Assembly (NCBI GenBank): GCA_900545455.1
Contig: UQZF01000170.1
Span: 1 to 5,801, forward strand
DNA from: an uncultured Eubacteriales bacterium
Lineage (GTDB): Bacteria; Bacillota; Clostridia; Lachnospirales; Lachnospiraceae
DNA: 5,801 nt
Reading direction: 5' to 3'
Shown here: positions 1 to 5,617 of the stretch, piece by piece
Numbering within the stretch: position 1 is the first letter of the stretch
Layout of the letters: every line of letters starts with the position of its first letter
Translations under genes and position numbers: made by a program
The notes under the pieces: model-generated
The model's input: the letters and a program-made list of their open reading frames with translations, nothing else
Told to the model about the DNA's origin: nothing
Databases searched by the model: none

Positions 1-952
1 TTCTAACAGCAGTTATTGAAACCCAGTCGCCCTGATGTGACACATCGACTATCTCAAACTCAGGATTCTCCATTATGGTCTTTTTAACCGCCTCTTCTTT
101 CATATCGATTATTCCGGAAGTTATAAATACACCTCCATGTTTGATATGCTGTGCAATCTCCTTTGAGAGAGGCATGATTACATCTGCTAGAATATTCGCA
201 GTTACAACATCGTACTTCTCATATCCGACCTCATCCTGAACAGCCTTGTCATCTATTATGTTTCCCTGAATAACCTTGAATATATCAGGAGCGAATCCGT
301 TAGCCTCCATATTCTCGGCGCTTGCAGTTATCGCATTCTCGTCAAGGTCGGTTCCGATTATGCTTCTTGCTCCGAGCATCTTTGCTATTACCGCGAGAAT
401 GCCGCTTCCCGTTCCGACGTCGAGAAGGTCTGTCTTGGGTGTCACATACTTCTCAAGCTGCTTTATGACAAGCTGTGTCGTCTCGTGCATTCCCGTACCG
501 AATGCGGTTCCCGGATCAATATTTACAACCATCCTGCCCTGCATATCATCCGGAACCGTCTCCCATGTAGGCTTAATCACGATATCCTTGACCATAAAAG
601 GCTTAAAGTATTCCTTCCAGTTATTGACCCAGTCCTTATCCTCAGTCTCGGATTCCTCAATCGTGCAGGCTCCCACATCGACAAAATCTCTGAGGTCATT
701 GAGACCATTCTTTACATTCTCCATGAGTTCATCGGTCACATCGTCCTCATCAATATAGAAGCTGACATAGCCGATGCCCTCGTCAGGAGGAAGTTCGGGA
801 AGAATATCAATGAACATGGCCTTGGTATCCTTATCCGAGAGCTGTACATTGTCCTCAACCTGCACTCCGTCTATTCCGAGTTCAATCAACATTCCGCTCA
901 CCAGATCCTCGGCTGCGGTTGTTGTAGTTATTCTGAATTTTTTCCACTTCAT
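1..952 (-). CDS. prmA: Ribosomal protein L11 methyltransferase PrmA (3' end cut by window edge)
   Basis: PrmA is a cytoplasmic SAM-dependent enzyme that methylates amino groups of ribosomal protein L11. I translated 317 codons by hand; the reading frame runs off the left edge. An N-terminal substrate-recognition domain (about residues 1-120) is followed by the WVNNWKEYFKPF segment (about 108-119), which is typical of the family. Next come the signature NIDPGTAFGTGMHETT (144-159), SAM motif I LLDVGTGSGIL (176-186), the acidic post-I strand GTDLDENA (200-207) and the TANILADV catalytic-loop motif (251-258). The visible end, GDWVSITAVR, matches the family's C-terminal strand, so only a few residues are probably missing. 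The ATG at 952-950 is preceded by GAGGA (966-962) with 9 bases of spacing. It lies 48 bases downstream of apeA on the same strand and is probably co-transcribed with it. The family assignment is secure; L11 as substrate is inferred from the family. Confidence 0.96.
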   Translation of the reverse strand, partial: MKWKKFRITTTTAAEDLVSGMLIELGIDGVQVEDNVQLSDKDTKAMFIDILPELPPDEGIGYVSFYIDEDDVTDELMENVKNGLNDLRDFVDVGACTIEESETEDKDWVNNWKEYFKPFMVKDIVIKPTWETVPDDMQGRMVVNIDPGTAFGTGMHETTQLVIKQLEKYVTPKTDLLDVGTGSGILAVIAKMLGARSIIGTDLDENAITASAENMEANGFAPDIFKVIQGNIIDDKAVQDEVGYEKYDVVTANILADVIMPLSKEIAQHIKHGGVFITSGIIDMKEEAVKKTIMENPEFEIVDVSHQGDWVSITAVR

Positions 953-969
953 ATTTTAAAATCCTCATT

Positions 970-1007
970 CCGTAAATACTTTACGTTACGGCAGACCGGC
1001 TTAGCCG
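970..1007 (-). other. Small hairpins at the apeA stop and before the prmA ribosome site
   Basis: On the minus-strand transcript the apeA stop codon UAA (1003-1001) is the loop of a CGGC/GCCG stem (1007-1004 with 1000-997). Immediately downstream, CCGUAA (991-986) can pair with UUACGG (975-970) across a 10-base loop. Alternatively, CGUAAA (985-980) can pair with nearly the same 3' arm, UUUACG (976-971), across a 3-base loop. The arm ends 3 bases before the prmA GAGGA. No real U-tract follows, so this is not a convincing terminator. The pairings are seen directly; any effect on translation or RNA processing is inference. Confidence 0.4.
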
Positions 1008-2395
1008 ATAAGGAATGCCTTATAGCCGAGCATTGTCTCATATACATCTGCCTTGCTTACAATCTCCCAAGGTGCATGCATAGAAAGTACAGGTATACCG
1101 GAATCGACAACTTCCATACCATACTGTGCAAGGATATAAGCGATTGTTCCGCCTCCGCCTACATCAACCTTGCCAAGTTCTGCCGACTGGTAGCATACTT
1201 TCTGCTTATCGAGCATGCTTCTGATTTCGCCTAAGAACTCAGCGTTGCAATCGTTGCTTCCTGACTTGCCTCTTGAACCTGTGAACTTATTAAATACCAT
1301 TCCCTTTCCGAGGAAAGCTGCATTCTTCTTCTCAAATGCTGAAGGATAGAGCGGATCAAATGCTGCGCTTACATCCGATGAAAGCATCTTAGAGTTGGTG
1401 AGTGCTCTTCTGAGCTTAATCTCCGAGTAATCGCCAAGGCAGTTTAAAACCTCAGCAACCATGTTCTCAAAGAACTTAGAATGCATACCTGTAGCTCCGA
1501 CGCTTCCGATCTCCTCCTTGTCAACTAAGAGGCATACGCTTGTCTTATCGACATCCTTGACATCAAGCATAGCGATGAGCGATGTGTAAGCACATACTCT
1601 GTCATCATGACCATACCCCATGATCATGCTTCTGTCAATTCCGTAATCTCTTGCAGGTCCGGCAGGAACAACCTCGAGCTCAGCGCTGAAGAAATCCTCC
1701 TCCTCAATGCCATACTTCTCCTTGAAAATACGAAGCATGCCCGTCTTAACGCTCTCCTTTGCATCCTTCTCTTCCTTTGTCTCATCCTTCTCAGGAATAC
1801 TTCCGATGAGAACATCAAGACTCTCACCCTCTACCACCTTGGCGCCCTTCTTCTCCATCTGCTCGCCTGCAAGGTGGATTAAGAGGTCCGTAACTCCGAC
1901 AACAGGATCGTTCTTGTCCTCGCCGATTACGACATCGACAGTCTTGCCGCTCTTTAAAACCACAACTCCGTGAATTGCAAGAGGAAGTGCCACCCACTGA
2001 TACTTCTTGATTCCACCGTAGTAATGTGTGTCAAGAAGTGCCATGTCCGAATCCTCATAGAGAGGGTTCTGCTTTACATCGATTCTTGGAGAATCAATAT
2101 GGGCTCCGAGAATCTTCATACCGTTCTCAAGAGGCTGCTTTCCGATGTTAAAAAGTGCAAGTGTCTTGCCCATGTGGCACGCATAAACCTTGTCCCCTGC
2201 CTTTAACTTACCGTTCTTTGCTATAATTGTCTTTAAATCCTTATAGCCTGCCTTCTTGGCAATCTTTATCGCCTCTGCAGCGCACTCTCTCTCCGTCTTG
2301 CAGTCTGAGATATACTTCTTGTAATCCTCGCAGAACTTAAAAATCATTTCCTTTTTTGCCGCATCGGATGCGGACCATACATTCTTTCTTTCCAT
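1001..2395 (-). CDS. apeA: M18-family metalloaminopeptidase (ApeA / aminopeptidase 1 type)
   Basis: This 464-residue protein fits the M18 family of cytosolic zinc aminopeptidases, which remove N-terminal residues (often acidic ones in characterised members) from peptides and act as large oligomers. The probable metal and catalytic residues lie in family-typical motifs: H99 and D101 in GAHIDSPRID, D264 or D265 in GYGHDDRVCAYTSL, E294/E295 in DKEEIGSVGATG, D341 in SSDVSAAFDP, and H440 in the C-terminal SMHAPWE. The glycine-rich VDVGGGGTIAYI stretch (410-421) is also typical. A highly charged segment (about 202-217) interrupts the domain between the two catalytic halves. The length matches bacterial ApeA proteins. 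No signal peptide is present. The ATG at 2395-2393 has a strong AAAGGAG (2410-2404) with 8-base spacing. The gene lies 37 bases after scpB. The family is certain; substrate preference cannot be read from the sequence. Confidence 0.95.
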   Translation of the reverse strand: MERKNVWSASDAAKKEMIFKFCEDYKKYISDCKTERECAAEAIKIAKKAGYKDLKTIIAKNGKLKAGDKVYACHMGKTLALFNIGKQPLENGMKILGAHIDSPRIDVKQNPLYEDSDMALLDTHYYGGIKKYQWVALPLAIHGVVVLKSGKTVDVVIGEDKNDPVVGVTDLLIHLAGEQMEKKGAKVVEGESLDVLIGSIPEKDETKEEKDAKESVKTGMLRIFKEKYGIEEEDFFSAELEVVPAGPARDYGIDRSMIMGYGHDDRVCAYTSLIAMLDVKDVDKTSVCLLVDKEEIGSVGATGMHSKFFENMVAEVLNCLGDYSEIKLRRALTNSKMLSSDVSAAFDPLYPSAFEKKNAAFLGKGMVFNKFTGSRGKSGSNDCNAEFLGEIRSMLDKQKVCYQSAELGKVDVGGGGTIAYILAQYGMEVVDSGIPVLSMHAPWEIVSKADVYETMLGYKAFLIG

Positions 2396-2432
2396 GATTG
2401 TTGCTCCTTTATATTGTTATTTAATTATTTCC

Positions 2433-2993
2433 TTAAATGTCAACCGTCTCGGTCTCGGCTTCCTTTCTGAAGTCCTCAACCTTATCGGGACTGATTACCG
2501 GAAGGTCATCTACACTCTTTACGCCGAAGCTTCGTAAAAATTCCTCCGTCGTGCCAAAAAGAATCGGTCTTCCCGGCGCATCAAGCCTTCCCACCTCATC
2601 CACAAGCCCGTACTCTACAAGCTTATTGACCGCATGATCACAGCTTACGCCTCTTATTCCCTCTATCTCCTGCTTGGTTATCGGCTGCTTGTACGCTATG
2701 ATTGACAGCGTCTCCAAAAGCACATCCGTGAGCACCTGCTTCTTCGGCTGCGTGGCAACCTTTATAATATACTCATAGGTCTCTGCCTTGGTACACATCT
2801 GAAAACTGTTATCAAGCTCAATAATCTTAATGCCCCTGTCCTCAGCCTCATACCTGTCCATCAGGTTATGTACAAGCTTGACCGTCGTTGGCACATCCTG
2901 CTCTATTGCCGCGGCAATTCTTGAAACCTCCACCGACTCTCCCATCGTGAAGAGCACCGCCTCAATAACAGCATACATCTTGTCTATATTCAT
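2433..2993 (-). CDS. scpB: Segregation and condensation protein ScpB
   Basis: ScpB is the winged-helix (kite) subunit that binds ScpA as a dimer in the SMC-ScpA-ScpB condensin, which organises and segregates the chromosome. The protein has 186 residues, a normal length. It starts with a first winged-helix domain (IEAVLFTMGESV, 10-21). The second carries the most conserved stretch: LSIIAYKQPITKQEIEGIRG (96-115), then the VNKLVEYGLVDEVGRLDAPGRP segment (122-143), then LFGTTEEFLRSFGVKSVDDLP (145-165). The acidic C-terminal tail (169-186) is variable in the family. The ATG at 2993-2991 overlaps the scpA stop as ATGA. AAGGAG (3010-3005) lies 11 bases upstream inside scpA, so the pair is probably translationally coupled, which suits the fixed stoichiometry of the complex. 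The next gene, apeA, follows after 37 AT-rich bases with no hairpin terminator. Confidence 0.97.
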   Translation of the reverse strand: MNIDKMYAVIEAVLFTMGESVEVSRIAAAIEQDVPTTVKLVHNLMDRYEAEDRGIKIIELDNSFQMCTKAETYEYIIKVATQPKKQVLTDVLLETLSIIAYKQPITKQEIEGIRGVSCDHAVNKLVEYGLVDEVGRLDAPGRPILFGTTEEFLRSFGVKSVDDLPVISPDKVEDFRKEAETETVDI

Positions 2994-3781
2994 GCTATTG
3001 TGTTCTCCTTCCCGGTCAAATCAGCATCCGAAAACTCCGTGCTTTTTACGGTGATGACAATGTCATCCTCCCTGCTCTCCTGCTCCACGGTTATGTTGCC
3101 CATCTTGATAAGCTCAAGCACCGCAAGGAACGTCACTATGACCTGAACCTTGCTCGCGGAGGTCATCAAAAGCTCTCTGAAGGAAAAATGCTCGTGCGTC
3201 GTTATGAAATCGCGCACATACGTCATCTTCTCCTCAAGGCTTACCTCCTCCTTCTCTATCTTGCCGAACTTGCTCCTTATAGGATCAACCTTGTTCTCCC
3301 GGCGCTTCATTATATCCTCAAAAATAGCCTGAAGCTTCGCAAGATTCATGTCCCCGACAAGCTCCTCAAGATTGACCGGCTGCTTGTACTCGGCAATCTC
3401 CTTCGGTATTGTAGGCGCCTTGAACATTGACCTGTCGGCATCCATGTACATGTCCTTTAACTCGTATGACATATACTTGTACATCTTGTATTCGAGAAGC
3501 TTCTCGACAAGCTCTGCTCTCGGATCTTCCTCCTCGCCCTCCTCGTTGACCTCGGCAGGAAGGAGCATCTTAGACTTGATGTCAAGGAGTGTAGCCGCCA
3601 TGACAAGGAACTCGCTGACTACATTTAAGTCCTTTTTCTCCATGTTGTTGACATATTCCATATACTGCTCTGTGATAAGCACAATAGGAATGTCATATAT
3701 ATTAACTTTATTCTTGTCAATAAGGTGTAAAAGCAGGTCAAGCGGACCTTCAAACACCTCGAGCTTAACCGGAATAGCCAT
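2990..3781 (-). CDS. scpA: Segregation and condensation protein ScpA (kleisin)
   Basis: ScpA is the bacterial kleisin that bridges the SMC ATPase heads and recruits ScpB. From the chosen start it has 263 residues. The N-terminal SMC-neck-binding signature FEGPLDLLLHLIDKNKVNIY spans 10-29. The conserved helix SEFLVMAATLLDIKSKMLLP is at 56-75, and an acidic linker follows (79-90). The middle ScpB-binding region is charged, and the C-terminal winged helix that contacts the SMC head ends with TFLAVLELIKMGNI (217-230). An in-frame GTG at 3826 would add 15 residues, but they are unlike the family. That GTG also sits about two bases after the predicted transcription start, so it would have no ribosome site. 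The ATG at 3781-3779 has AAAAAGGA (3799-3792) 10 bases upstream, and family proteins begin just before the FEGPLDLL motif. The stop overlaps the scpB start by 4 bases. Confidence 0.97.
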   Translation of the reverse strand: MAIPVKLEVFEGPLDLLLHLIDKNKVNIYDIPIVLITEQYMEYVNNMEKKDLNVVSEFLVMAATLLDIKSKMLLPAEVNEEGEEEDPRAELVEKLLEYKMYKYMSYELKDMYMDADRSMFKAPTIPKEIAEYKQPVNLEELVGDMNLAKLQAIFEDIMKRRENKVDPIRSKFGKIEKEEVSLEEKMTYVRDFITTHEHFSFRELLMTSASKVQVIVTFLAVLELIKMGNITVEQESREDDIVITVKSTEFSDADLTGKENTIA

Positions 3782-3791
3782 CAGTTCAACA

Positions 3792-3799
3792 TCCTTTTT
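3792..3799 (-). promoter_or_regulatory. scpA ribosome binding site (decides the start)
   Basis: AAAAAGGA lies 10 bases before the ATG at 3781 and supports that start over the upstream GTG at 3826. It forms most of the 3' arm of a perfect 10-bp inverted repeat (3792-3801 with 3843-3852), so it could be sequestered in any transcript that begins upstream of 3852. Confidence 0.75.
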
Positions 3800-3852
3800 G
3801 CAATTATGCGGGCACGGTAAACCCACATTAGAATATCATACCGCAAAAAGGA
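3792..3852 (-). repeat. Perfect 10-bp inverted repeat spanning the scpA promoter and ribosome site
   Basis: On the minus strand TCCTTTTTGC (3852-3843) is the exact reverse complement of GCAAAAAGGA (3801-3792), with 41 bases between them. The upstream arm lies in the spacer between the predicted -35 and -10. The downstream arm covers the scpA Shine-Dalgarno. Inside the loop a weaker 5-bp GUGGG/CCCGC stem (3826-3822 with 3812-3808, one G-U pair) can also form. The repeat is seen directly; any function is inference, and the T-run/A-run composition makes a chance match possible. Confidence 0.55.
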
Positions 3853-3863
3853 GTTCGTGACAA
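3835..3863 (-). promoter_or_regulatory. Sigma-A type promoter for the scpA-scpB-apeA-prmA operon
   Basis: On the minus strand TTGTCA (3863-3858) and TATGAT (3840-3835) are separated by exactly 17 bases. Each box matches the vegetative consensus at five of six positions. Transcription would start near 3828, giving a leader of about 47 bases to the scpA ATG at 3781. Its position in the only sizeable gap upstream of scpA supports it. It is predicted, not demonstrated. Confidence 0.75.
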
Positions 3864-3899
3864 GTGGCAAATTAACTTAGTGGTTTGTCTGTTTTTACA

Positions 3900-4697
3900 T
3901 CATTTTCTGTGAAGCACCGCCGTCACAAGCTCAGGCGGATTGTTGATTCTCACATTGATTGTGTGCGTTCCAAGCCCTCTTCCAAGCAGCATCACGCTTC
4001 CGTCCTCGTCAAACTCGCCTCCGTCATAGTGCGGAAAAAGCCTGTAATCGGGATTTAACACGCCTCCTACAAGCGGAAGTCTTATGATTCCTCCGTGTAC
4101 ATGCCCTGAAAACACAAGGTCTGCGCCCCACGCAGCATACTGCCTAAAATACATCGGGTTATGGGCTATCAATATTCCAAAGCCGGGCATCGCATCGCCT
4201 ATGAGCCCCGGTATATAGTCATCAGGCATCGGCGGTCTGTTTCTTATAAGGAAGAAATCTCTGTCTATCTCGATGCCGTATATGTGAAGTTTCTCATTGT
4301 TTTTTCTGTAGTCTATATGACTGTTGTTAAGAATCGTCACCCCGACATTTTTTAACGCCGCCATAAGCTTATCGTATCTGTCCCCATACTTCTCAGTGTT
4401 GATTTTTACCCTCGTCTCATGGTTTCCGTTGGCAAAAAACACGGTATGCTTCTTCGCAATTCTTCCGAGAAGTGCAACCACCTCATCGGAGCCCTCCGAG
4501 TGCTTTCTCGTGAGCAGATCACCCGCCACTATCACAAGCTCCGGCTTCTGCTCCTCTATCATCTCGTAGAGCCTCTCAAGCGATATGCCGTAGACATTGT
4601 CGTGCAGGTCGCTTAGCATAACGACCTTTGCGCCGTCAAAACTTTCCGGAAGCTTCTCGGAATATATGTCATAAACTGCGTTTACTATTTTTTTCAT
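3900..4697 (-). CDS. Calcineurin-like metallophosphoesterase (YkuE/YaeI-like, cytosolic form)
   Basis: The 265-residue protein has the full set of two-metal phosphoesterase motifs: D30 and H32 in MLSDLHDN, D60 in VIVAGDLL, N92-H93-E94 in FANGNHET, H179 in LIAHNP, and H199/H201 in FSGHVHGG. It should therefore be an active Mn/Fe-type phosphomono- or diesterase. The overall pattern (AHNPMYF, then SGHVHGGIIRLP, then a late GLGTHTINVR) resembles YkuE/YaeI-like members. Unlike many of these it lacks an N-terminal membrane helix or twin-arginine signal, so a cytosolic location is inferred. The substrate cannot be deduced. An in-frame TTG at 4730 would add 11 residues; I chose the ATG at 4697-4695 because GGAGG (4707-4703) lies 5 bases before it. 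It is divergent from the YihY-family gene and upstream of scpA on the same strand, with no clear terminator between. Confidence 0.93.
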   Translation of the reverse strand: MKKIVNAVYDIYSEKLPESFDGAKVVMLSDLHDNVYGISLERLYEMIEEQKPELVIVAGDLLTRKHSEGSDEVVALLGRIAKKHTVFFANGNHETRVKINTEKYGDRYDKLMAALKNVGVTILNNSHIDYRKNNEKLHIYGIEIDRDFFLIRNRPPMPDDYIPGLIGDAMPGFGILIAHNPMYFRQYAAWGADLVFSGHVHGGIIRLPLVGGVLNPDYRLFPHYDGGEFDEDGSVMLLGRGLGTHTINVRINNPPELVTAVLHRK

Positions 4698-4702
4698 CAA
4701 TA

Positions 4703-4707
4703 CCTCC
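4703..4707 (-). promoter_or_regulatory. Phosphoesterase ribosome binding site (decides the start)
   Basis: A full GGAGG lies 5 bases before the ATG at 4697. It selects that start over the in-frame TTG at 4730, whose own upstream AGAGG is only 4 bases away. I see no convincing -35/-10 pair for this gene in the 93-base divergent spacer. Confidence 0.75.
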
Positions 4708-4723
4708 GCCGCACAAATTTCAG

Positions 4724-4752
4724 TTGTCAATTTTCCTCTGTTCGCATATACT
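4724..4752 (+). promoter_or_regulatory. Sigma-A type promoter for the YihY/BrkB-family gene
   Basis: TTGTCA (4724-4729) and TATACT (4747-4752) are separated by exactly 17 bases, each matching the consensus at five of six positions. The start would be near 4759, giving a leader of about 32 bases that contains AAAGGA (4774-4779), 11 bases before the ATG at 4791. It lies entirely in the intergenic spacer. Confidence 0.75.
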
Positions 4753-4790
4753 ATGTACAGAATGTTTTATAGAAAAGGAACTGCACCTAT

Positions 4791-5606
4791 ATGATGAAGC
4801 TGATTTTAATGATAGCAGAAATTGTTGCAAAAGTGAAGAAGGACAAGGTAAATATGTATTCCGCCCAGTCCTCCTTCTTTATTATTGTGAGCTTTTTTCC
4901 GTTCATAATGCTGCTTTTGTGTATTTTAAACTATACGAATATCACGGAAAGCTTCCTGCTAAATCTCGTATACGAGCTGCTGCCTGCCAAGACTCAGCCT
5001 CTCATCATTTCAATTATCGATGAGATTTACCGGAGCTCATCCTTCACGCTCCTGTCCGTGACCGCCGTGTCAGCCATCTGGGCAGCCGGAAAGGGCTTCG
5101 TCTCCATCATCCAAGGCCTAAACGACGTCTACGACACGGGCGGCGAATCCAGAAATTACTTCATACTGCGCTTTCACGCGATGCTCTATACTATAGCACT
5201 ACTCGTGATAATCATTTTCTCACTGGTGCTCATGGTATTCGGCAACCGCCTGCTCGACATTATAAGCCTGCACTGGCCTTTGGTCGGCTCGGCGATACAC
5301 TTTGTGCTCAAGTTCAGGTTCCTTATTTTTATCGGAGTGCTCACGCTCTTCACACTCATTCTCTACATTGTGGTTCCCAACCGCAAGTCGAAGCTCAAGT
5401 ATGAGATTCCGGGTGCCGTATTCACAGCCCTCGGCTGGAGCATTTTCTCGTATGTATTCTCGATATACGTGGATATGTCGACAGGTTTTGCAATTACATA
5501 CGGAAGCCTTGCAACGCTCGTGTTCATCATGCTGTGGCTGTACGCTTGCATGAACGTGCTCTTCATCGGAGCGGAAATCAACGCACATCTTCAAGGCATC
5601 CGTTAA
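4791..5606 (+). CDS. YihY/virulence factor BrkB family inner-membrane protein
   Basis: This 271-residue, strongly hydrophobic protein matches the YihY/BrkB family of multi-pass inner-membrane proteins, once misnamed ribonuclease BN. Their molecular function is not established. About six membrane segments are visible, near residues 28-47, 84-106, 131-152, 174-195, 206-226 and 237-262. Family landmarks are present in order: AQSSFFIIVSFFPFIMLL (25-42, the counterpart of the family's A-Y-x-L-x-S-x-F-P segment), WAAGKGFVSIIQGLNDVYD (97-115), PGAVFTALGWSIFSYVFSIY (207-226), and YGSLATLVFIMLWLY (237-251), followed by GAEINAHL (260-267). The conserved GAE-[IL]-NA ending argues that the protein is complete. 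The first of two tandem ATGs was chosen because AAAGGA lies 11 bases upstream of it. The gene is transcribed alone, divergent from the phosphoesterase and convergent with the SpoIID-domain gene. The family is secure; its role is unknown. Confidence 0.93.
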   Translation: MMKLILMIAEIVAKVKKDKVNMYSAQSSFFIIVSFFPFIMLLLCILNYTNITESFLLNLVYELLPAKTQPLIISIIDEIYRSSSFTLLSVTAVSAIWAAGKGFVSIIQGLNDVYDTGGESRNYFILRFHAMLYTIALLVIIIFSLVLMVFGNRLLDIISLHWPLVGSAIHFVLKFRFLIFIGVLTLFTLILYIVVPNRKSKLKYEIPGAVFTALGWSIFSYVFSIYVDMSTGFAITYGSLATLVFIMLWLYACMNVLFIGAEINAHLQGIR

Positions 5607-5617
5607 ATTTCAAACTT

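Noticed and set aside
485..1234. A 249-codon plus-strand open frame across prmA and the end of apeA.
   Set aside because: It is antisense to two well-conserved genes, crosses their intergenic gap, resembles no family I recognise, and has no evident promoter. It is best explained as a shadow frame.
3348..3860. A serine-rich plus-strand open frame of 170 codons opposite scpA.
   Set aside because: The serine/leucine-rich composition is what the complement of scpA codons gives. The minus-strand gene is certain, and no promoter supports the plus frame.
3850..3879. A plus-strand GGAG followed by GTG at 3856-3858, suggesting a tiny peptide gene in the scpA upstream gap.
   Set aside because: The frame ends after seven codons. 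The GGAG is simply the complement of the promoter-spacer arm of the inverted repeat.
4725..4730. A consensus TTGACA on the minus strand as a -35 box for the phosphoesterase.
   Set aside because: It arises from the near-palindromic TTGTCAA of the opposite promoter. A -10 at 17 bases would fall on the GGAGG ribosome site, and no TATAAT-like box is found there.
4628..5023. A 131-codon plus-strand frame overlapping the phosphoesterase start and the YihY-family gene.
   Set aside because: It is out of frame with the well-supported membrane protein and covers its promoter. No family features are visible.
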